Assembly (NCBI RefSeq): GCF_042646425.1
Contig: NZ_JBHRTR010000031.1
Location: forward strand, 310,001-374,000
Direction of reading: 5' to 3'
DNA length: 64,000 nt
Origin: Marinibaculum pumilum
GTDB lineage: Bacteria; Pseudomonadota; Alphaproteobacteria; Ferrovibrionales; Ferrovibrionaceae
The position numbers and the translations under genes are program-made. Below, one piece after another: positions 59,384 through 64,000 of this stretch. Position 1 is the first letter of the stretch; each line of letters begins with the position of its first letter. Under the pieces are notes generated by a model that was not told where the DNA came from, ran no database searches, and saw only the letters and a program-made list of their open reading frames with translations.

Positions 59384-60289
59384 ATGTCGGAAGGCACCAT
59401 GCTGCAGCATCAACAGAAGAGCCCGGCATTGCCGGAGCGGACCGTCATCCTGGGCGCGGGCGGCTTTGTCGGCGCGGCTACTGCCGCCGCCCTGAAGGCC
59501 GCAGGCGGCGAGGTGCTGGCGCTGGGACGGGGCCAGGTGGACCTGCTGGCGGACGATGCGGCGGACCGCCTGGCGGCGCAGCTGAAACCCGGCGATGCGG
59601 TGATGTTCGTCTCGGCCAAGGCGCCGGTGAAGGACAATGCGATGCTCCTGGACAATATCCGCATGGGCGATGCGGTCTGCCGCGCCCTGGCGGCCTCGCC
59701 GGTGGCGCATCTTCTCTATGTCAGCTCCGACGCCGTCTATGCCGACACGCCGGTGCCGCTGACCGAGGCGTCGGCCGCGGCGCCGGGCTCGCTGCACGGT
59801 GCCATGCATGTTGCGCGCGAGGTGATGCTTCGCAGCAACCTGCCGCAGACCCCGCTCTGCTGCCTGCGGCCCACCCTGATCTATGGGGCTTCCGACCCGC
59901 ACAACGGCTATGGCCCGAACCGCTTCCGCCGCCTGGCCAACGAGGGCAGCCCGATCCGCCTGTTCGGCGAGGGCGAGGAACTGCGCGACCATGTCCTGGT
60001 CGACGATGTGGCCGAACTGGCGCGCCTGATCCTGTGCCACCGCAGCACCGGGATCCTGAATGCGGCCAGCGGCACGGTGACTTCGTTCCGCCGGCTGGCG
60101 GAGCTGGCGGTTGCCGCAGCCGGCCGCGAGGTGGCGATCGAGGGCTCGCCGCGCAGCGGGCCGATGCCGCACAACGGCTATCGCCCGTTCGACATCACGG
60201 CGATCCAGCAGGCATTCCCGACCTTCCGGCCGACCCCGATCGAGGACGGCATCGCCCTGGCACAGAAGACGGCGGCCGCCGCGGCCTGA
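59384..60289 (+). CDS. NAD-dependent epimerase/dehydratase family protein
   Basis: 301 residues, extended SDR. GAGGFVG (about 23-29) binds the cofactor. LLYVSSDAVYADTPVPLTE near 108-126 and LRPTLIYGASDPHNGYGPN near 159-177 are the family landmarks, but the usual YxxxK is read as LHGAMHVAREVML, so the catalytic Tyr appears to be missing. It could be a pseudo-epimerase or use another residue. The longer ATG at 59384 was chosen over one 15 bp later. Neighbours do not reveal the sugar. Confidence 0.82.
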   Translation: MSEGTMLQHQQKSPALPERTVILGAGGFVGAATAAALKAAGGEVLALGRGQVDLLADDAADRLAAQLKPGDAVMFVSAKAPVKDNAMLLDNIRMGDAVCRALAASPVAHLLYVSSDAVYADTPVPLTEASAAAPGSLHGAMHVAREVMLRSNLPQTPLCCLRPTLIYGASDPHNGYGPNRFRRLANEGSPIRLFGEGEELRDHVLVDDVAELARLILCHRSTGILNAASGTVTSFRRLAELAVAAAGREVAIEGSPRSGPMPHNGYRPFDITAIQQAFPTFRPTPIEDGIALAQKTAAAAA

Positions 60290-60318
60290 GGGCCTTCCGG
60301 CCTGTCGCCTTGCCTGCG

Positions 60319-61134
60319 GTGAACGCTGCCGCGGCCGATCCGGATGCCGGCCGCATCCTGTGCAGCGGCTGGTGGCCGGCAGCGTCGCTGCGCTGTTCGG
60401 TCGACCTGGACCGGCCCGTCGACCCGCCGGCGGACCTGGCCGGGGCGGCAGAGGCGGCATGGCAGAACCATCTGCTGCGGCATCCCGCCGATTTCGACGG
60501 CCGGATCCTGCACCTGCTTTCCTGGAGCGGCGGCGTGCCGGGCGAAGCGCCTGCCTTCCGGCTGGCGCCCATGCGCTTCGCCTTCCAGGCGGCGCGGCGC
60601 GCCCCGGACCTGCAGCCGGCCGATCGTGCGCGTCTGCCTGGGCCGATCGGCCTGTCGGTGATCCCCCGCACCGCTGACGGAAAGCTGATCCTGGCGCGCC
60701 GCTCCGACCGCGTCTCGATCGCCCAGCGCAGCCTGTTCTTCTTCGGGGGGTTCGGCGAGCCGCCGGCCAGCAGCGGCCCGTTCGACCTCGCGGCGGAGGC
60801 GCTGCGCGAACTGCACGAGGAACTGGGGACCGGCTTCATTACCCGGGATGTCGGCCTGCTGGGGCTGGGGGAGCGGCCGCGCGGACACCAGCATGCGGTC
60901 TTCCTGGCGGACCTGGATGCCGATTCCGACACGGTCCTGGCCCAGGCGGGCGAGGCAGCGGATGCCTTCGAGTGGGACCGGCTCTGGGCATTCCCGCCGG
61001 CAGAGCTGTTGCGGCTGCAGCCGGCGGAGCTGGAGGCGGGGGCAAGCTCCTATGCCTTCGAGGCGGGCCGGATTCTCCTGGCCCGCCATCTGGGCCTGCC
61101 GGAGCCGGTGCCGGCGCCGGGCGAGCTCCCCTGA
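60319..61134 (+). CDS. Nudix hydrolase-like protein
   Basis: 271 residues. The Nudix core is GGFGEPPASSGPFDLAAEAL followed by RELHEELGT near 160-170, keeping the REXXEE-type metal motif. About 110 residues before it are not recognised. Substrate unknown. The GTG start was chosen because no ATG fits; a TTG 9 bp upstream is possible. It starts 29 bp after the epimerase-like gene. Confidence 0.75.
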   Translation: MNAAAADPDAGRILCSGWWPAASLRCSVDLDRPVDPPADLAGAAEAAWQNHLLRHPADFDGRILHLLSWSGGVPGEAPAFRLAPMRFAFQAARRAPDLQPADRARLPGPIGLSVIPRTADGKLILARRSDRVSIAQRSLFFFGGFGEPPASSGPFDLAAEALRELHEELGTGFITRDVGLLGLGERPRGHQHAVFLADLDADSDTVLAQAGEAADAFEWDRLWAFPPAELLRLQPAELEAGASSYAFEAGRILLARHLGLPEPVPAPGELP

Positions 61135-61189
61135 CCGGCAGGGCCGGCGCGATCGCGCGGGGCGGTGAGGATCCGGTCCGTCCCCCTGG

Positions 61190-61684
61190 TCAGTCTTCTG
61201 CGCCGAATCCCTGCAGGGCGCCGAACATCGCCCTGGCCTGGAAGTCGTTGGCCTTTTCCTCCAGATAGCTGATTTCGTCGGCCAGTTCGTCGGCCCGCTG
61301 GCGCAGCGCTTCCGCTTCTTCGGCGACGATCTGTGCCTGCATGTCGCGAATCCGGGCGAAGACGTCGGAACCGGGTTCGTCTGCACCGGCCGGATGGTAG
61401 TCGGGGATCGACAGGATCTGCGTGCACAGGTCGATGGTTGCGGATACGGTGGGCATCAGTCCCAGCGGCGCCCCGGTGCCCAGCGCCACGATGCGCCAAT
61501 AATCGCCATCCTCATGCACACCCAGTCCGTCACAGGCATAGCCCGATACCTGGATGCTCTCGCTTCCGCCGTCCGGGCCGACGATTTCCGTGCGGAAGGC
61601 CGTCGCGGCAAAGTCATGCGCCGCGAAGGCCGCCGTGATCGCATCCTGTTCCGCCCGGCCTTCGGCGGTGCGGTCTGTGGTCAT
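61190..61684 (-). CDS. Protein of unknown function with coiled-coil tail
   Basis: 164 residues. A first half with IQVSGYACDGLGVHEDGDYW and IDLCTQILSIPDYHPAG is followed by a charged heptad region (RIRDMQAQIVAEEAEALRQR; ELADEISYLEEKANDF) that should form a coiled coil. No family recognised. It is convergent with the Nudix gene and divergent from the flavoprotein gene. Confidence 0.6.
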   Translation of the reverse strand: MTTDRTAEGRAEQDAITAAFAAHDFAATAFRTEIVGPDGGSESIQVSGYACDGLGVHEDGDYWRIVALGTGAPLGLMPTVSATIDLCTQILSIPDYHPAGADEPGSDVFARIRDMQAQIVAEEAEALRQRADELADEISYLEEKANDFQARAMFGALQGFGAED

Positions 61685-61800
61685 TCTCAGTCACTCTCCG
61701 CGAGGGCATCGGCCGGAGCATTCCCGTTGCCGGTGCCTGCAATACCAGATTCGCCGAACTTGGCGACTGCCGTCGACGGACGCAACCGTCCGGATGGCCG

Positions 61801-63093
61801 ATGACCGACGCGCCGGACTTCACGCCATGGTGGTGGCAGGACGTGGCCACCGCAGCCGTTCCGCCCCGGGACCCGCCCCCCGTCGCGGAGATCGCCGTGA
61901 TCGGCGGCGGCTATACCGGCCTTGCCGCCGCTCTGACCTGTGCGGAGGCAAAACGTGACGTCGTCCTGCTGGAGGCGGACCGGCCGGGCCGGGCGGCGTC
62001 CGGCCTGAACGGCGGCATGGCGGGCGCCGAGCTGGCGCACGACTGGTTCGCGCTGGAACGCCGCTTCGGGCGCAGCAGGGGGGCCGCCCTGGCGCAGGAA
62101 GGCCGTGCCGCTCTGGGCAGCCTGGAGGCACTGCTGCAGCGGACCGGGATCGACGCCGACTACGACCGCTGCGGCCGCCTGAAGGTGGCCGTGACCCCGC
62201 AGCAATACGTCGCGATGCAGCGCGCCGCCGAGCCCTTGGCGGCGATGTTCGGCATCGCGCCGCAGCCGGTGCCGCCGGCGGCGCTGGGCGCCCATCTGGC
62301 CGCCAGCGGCTATCATGGCGGCCTGGTCTGGCCGCTGGGCGGCGGGCTGCATCCGTTCAAGCTGGTGCAGGGGCTGCTCCGCGCCGTCCAGAAGGCCGGC
62401 GTGCCGGTCGTGCCGCATTGCCCGGTCTACCGGCTGGAGCCGGACCCGGCGGGGGAGGGCTACCGGTTGGTCACGCCGCTGGGCACCATCAGGGCACGTC
62501 GGGTGATCGTGGCCAGCAATGCGCTGTCGCCGAAAAGCTTCCGCTACATGCGCCGCCGCCAGGTGCCGGTGGGCAGCTACATGATCGCCACCGCCGCGAT
62601 CGGCGCGGAGCGGGTCCGGTCGGTGATCCCCTGCGGCCGCATGATCGTCGACGGCTATCGGCGGCTGCATTACTACCGGCCCTCGCCCGACGGCAGCCGG
62701 ATCCTGTTCGGCGGCCGGCCGCAGATCCTCGACACCCGGCCGCAGGCCTGTGCCCGCCGGCTGGCGGCGGAGATGCGGCAATTGCTGCCCGCCCTGGCCG
62801 ACGTGCCGGTCACCCATGCCTGGAGCGGCATGCTGGGCTTCGCCCTCGACAAGCTGCCGCATATCGCGGAGCCGCTTCCCGGCGTGGTCGCCTGCGGCGG
62901 CTATGGCGGTTCCGGCGTGTCGATGTCGGTTCATCTGGGCACCAAGGCGGCATTGCGGCTGATGGGTCGCAGCGACGGTGCGACGGCGTTCGACGACCTG
63001 CCGTATCCCACCCATCCCCTGCACCGCGGTGCCGCCTGGTACCTGCCGGCGGTGATGGGATGGTATGCCGCGCGCGACCGCATCGGGATCTGA
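61801..63093 (+). CDS. FAD-dependent amine oxidase/DAO-family protein (PuuB-like)
   Basis: 430 residues. FAD binding: IAVIGGGYTGLAAALTCAEA near 31-50 and LEADRPGRAASGLNGGMAGA. The late GMLGFALDKLPHIAEPLPGVV and CGGYGGSGVSMS are typical of the gamma-glutamylputrescine oxidase/DadA-like group, which oxidises secondary amines. The N-terminal WWWQDVA is common in this subgroup. It is followed 2 bp later by a MATE transporter gene. Confidence 0.85.
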   Translation: MTDAPDFTPWWWQDVATAAVPPRDPPPVAEIAVIGGGYTGLAAALTCAEAKRDVVLLEADRPGRAASGLNGGMAGAELAHDWFALERRFGRSRGAALAQEGRAALGSLEALLQRTGIDADYDRCGRLKVAVTPQQYVAMQRAAEPLAAMFGIAPQPVPPAALGAHLAASGYHGGLVWPLGGGLHPFKLVQGLLRAVQKAGVPVVPHCPVYRLEPDPAGEGYRLVTPLGTIRARRVIVASNALSPKSFRYMRRRQVPVGSYMIATAAIGAERVRSVIPCGRMIVDGYRRLHYYRPSPDGSRILFGGRPQILDTRPQACARRLAAEMRQLLPALADVPVTHAWSGMLGFALDKLPHIAEPLPGVVACGGYGGSGVSMSVHLGTKAALRLMGRSDGATAFDDLPYPTHPLHRGAAWYLPAVMGWYAARDRIGI

Positions 63094-63095
63094 CG

Positions 63096-64000
63096 ATGCG
63101 GCCGCGCGACACCCTCTGGCACCGGCGGGTGCTGGCGCTGGCCTGGCCGGTGATGATCGGCAACATGACGGAGCCGCTCCTGGGCGCCGTGGACTCCGCC
63201 GTCGTCGGCCATCTGGAGGCGCCGCAATACCTGGCCGCCGTCTCCGTGGGCACGACGATCTTCTCCTTCGTCTTCTTCAGCTTCAACTTCCTGCGGATGG
63301 GGACCACGGGCCTGACGGCACAGGCATTCGGCGCCCGCGACGATGCGCTGGTGAAGGCGATCTTCCTGCGCGCGGCGGCGATCGGCCTGGCGCTGGGCAT
63401 CCTGGTGATCGCGCTGCAATGGCCGATCCGCTGGCTCGGCCTGGCGGTCTACGACCCCGGCACGGAGGTGGCCGTCCTGGCGGATTCCTACCTTGCCATC
63501 CGGCTGTGGGGGGCGCCGGGCGCGCTGCTGAATTTCTGCGTCATCGGCTGGTTCATCGGCCGGCAGGATACGCGCACGCCGCTTCTCCTGCAGGTGCTGA
63601 TCAATGTCGGCAATATCGCCCTCGACCTGCTCTTCGTCGTGGTCCTGGACTGGTCCGTCGCCGGTGTGGCGCTGGCCTCCGCCCTGTCGGTGAGCTTCGG
63701 CGCGCTGCTCGGCGTGGCCCTGGTCTGGCGCGCCGCCCGGCGCCGCCATGGCCGGCAGCCGGCGGCGCCGGTCTTCGACCTGCCGGCCATGCGCCGCCTG
63801 GTGGTGCTGAACAGCGACATCTTCCTGCGCACTCTCTGCATCCTGGTCGCGATCGGCTTCCTGGTGCAGCAGGGGGCCCTGCTGGGCGAGGTGGTGCTGG
63901 CCGCCAACGCGATCATGCTGAACATGTTCATCTTCCTGGCGTTCGGGCTGGACGGCTTCGCCTTTGCGGCCGAGGCGCTGGTGGGACGCGCCATCGGCCG
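63096..64000 (+). CDS. MATE efflux transporter (partial)
   Basis: The gene starts ATG at 63096 and runs off the window. About 300 residues are visible, with repeated hydrophobic helices and MATE/DinF features: LALAWPVMIGNMTEPLLGAV near 13-32, VDSAVVGHLEAP and MGTTGLTAQAFGARDD near 68-83. It exports cationic drugs or metabolites with sodium or protons. It is coupled to the flavoprotein gene by a 2-bp gap. Confidence 0.9.
   Translation, partial: MRPRDTLWHRRVLALAWPVMIGNMTEPLLGAVDSAVVGHLEAPQYLAAVSVGTTIFSFVFFSFNFLRMGTTGLTAQAFGARDDALVKAIFLRAAAIGLALGILVIALQWPIRWLGLAVYDPGTEVAVLADSYLAIRLWGAPGALLNFCVIGWFIGRQDTRTPLLLQVLINVGNIALDLLFVVVLDWSVAGVALASALSVSFGALLGVALVWRAARRRHGRQPAAPVFDLPAMRRLVVLNSDIFLRTLCILVAIGFLVQQGALLGEVVLAANAIMLNMFIFLAFGLDGFAFAAEALVGRAIG

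Overview
The window is high-GC bacterial chromosome. The gene content and order fit an alphaproteobacterium, probably of the Rhodospirillales group: the order purC-purS-purQ-purL-bolA-grxD, a DUF1476 (F1-ATPase zeta-type) gene next to purC, a nadE-like gene directly before gltX, and TRAP transporters. The genus is not resolved.

Layout. (1) 1-9.8 kb: an oxidoreductase fragment and a SnoaL-like gene; a degenerate NAD synthetase-like gene overlapping gltX; cimA; a TrmJ-like rRNA/tRNA methyltransferase; rpsD with a hairpin-rich leader; then an FMN-binding protein, an MFS exporter and two small enzymes. (2) 9.7-21.5 kb: an accessory catabolic cluster. A TetR regulator and an SDR face a long + strand run of acyl-CoA ligase, TRAP transporter (Q, M, P), a thiolase-fold protein without the usual nucleophile, its DUF35 partner, a second ligase, a PRISE-type reductase and an Old Yellow Enzyme. 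Most of these genes overlap or nearly touch, which suggests uptake, CoA activation, reduction and C-C cleavage of one unknown acid. (3) 21.5-28.2 kb: a phosphodiesterase, an acetoacetate decarboxylase-like/carboxymuconolactone decarboxylase-like pair, a two-component StyA/StyB-like flavin monooxygenase, an SDR and an AraC regulator. Two copies of a palindromic intergenic repeat flank the SDR/AraC block. (4) 28.4-43.8 kb: core genes grxD, bolA, purL, purQ, purS, purC, DUF1476, purB, a molybdate operon (modA-modB-modC-modE-like), radC, map, sfsA and a cinA-like gene.

(5) 44.37-54.27 kb: a ~9.9-kb integrative element, the most unusual part of the window. It is inserted in the anticodon loop of a tRNA-Leu(UAA) gene. 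The 5' half of that tRNA lies at the left end and the 3' half at the right end, with a 15-bp direct repeat (attL/attR) at the junctions. The element carries a tyrosine integrase and, between it and attR, an intact tRNA-Leu(UAA) that can replace the broken one. It also encodes a protein with family A/T7-like polymerase motifs, three lipoproteins in one operon, a short BRO-N antirepressor, a serine recombinase with repeats in front of it, an ImmA/IrrE-DUF4411 pair, a DUF559 nuclease-like protein and a MarR-like regulator. I see no capsid, tail, relaxase or secretion genes.

(6) 54.3-64 kb: normal chromosome resumes with an RcnB-like secreted protein, TrkH, a glycosyltransferase, an OmpA-like lipoprotein with a clear terminator, an epimerase, a Nudix protein, an amine-oxidase-like flavoprotein and a MATE transporter cut by the window end. 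All assignments come from reading the sequence and from family knowledge; no database search was run.
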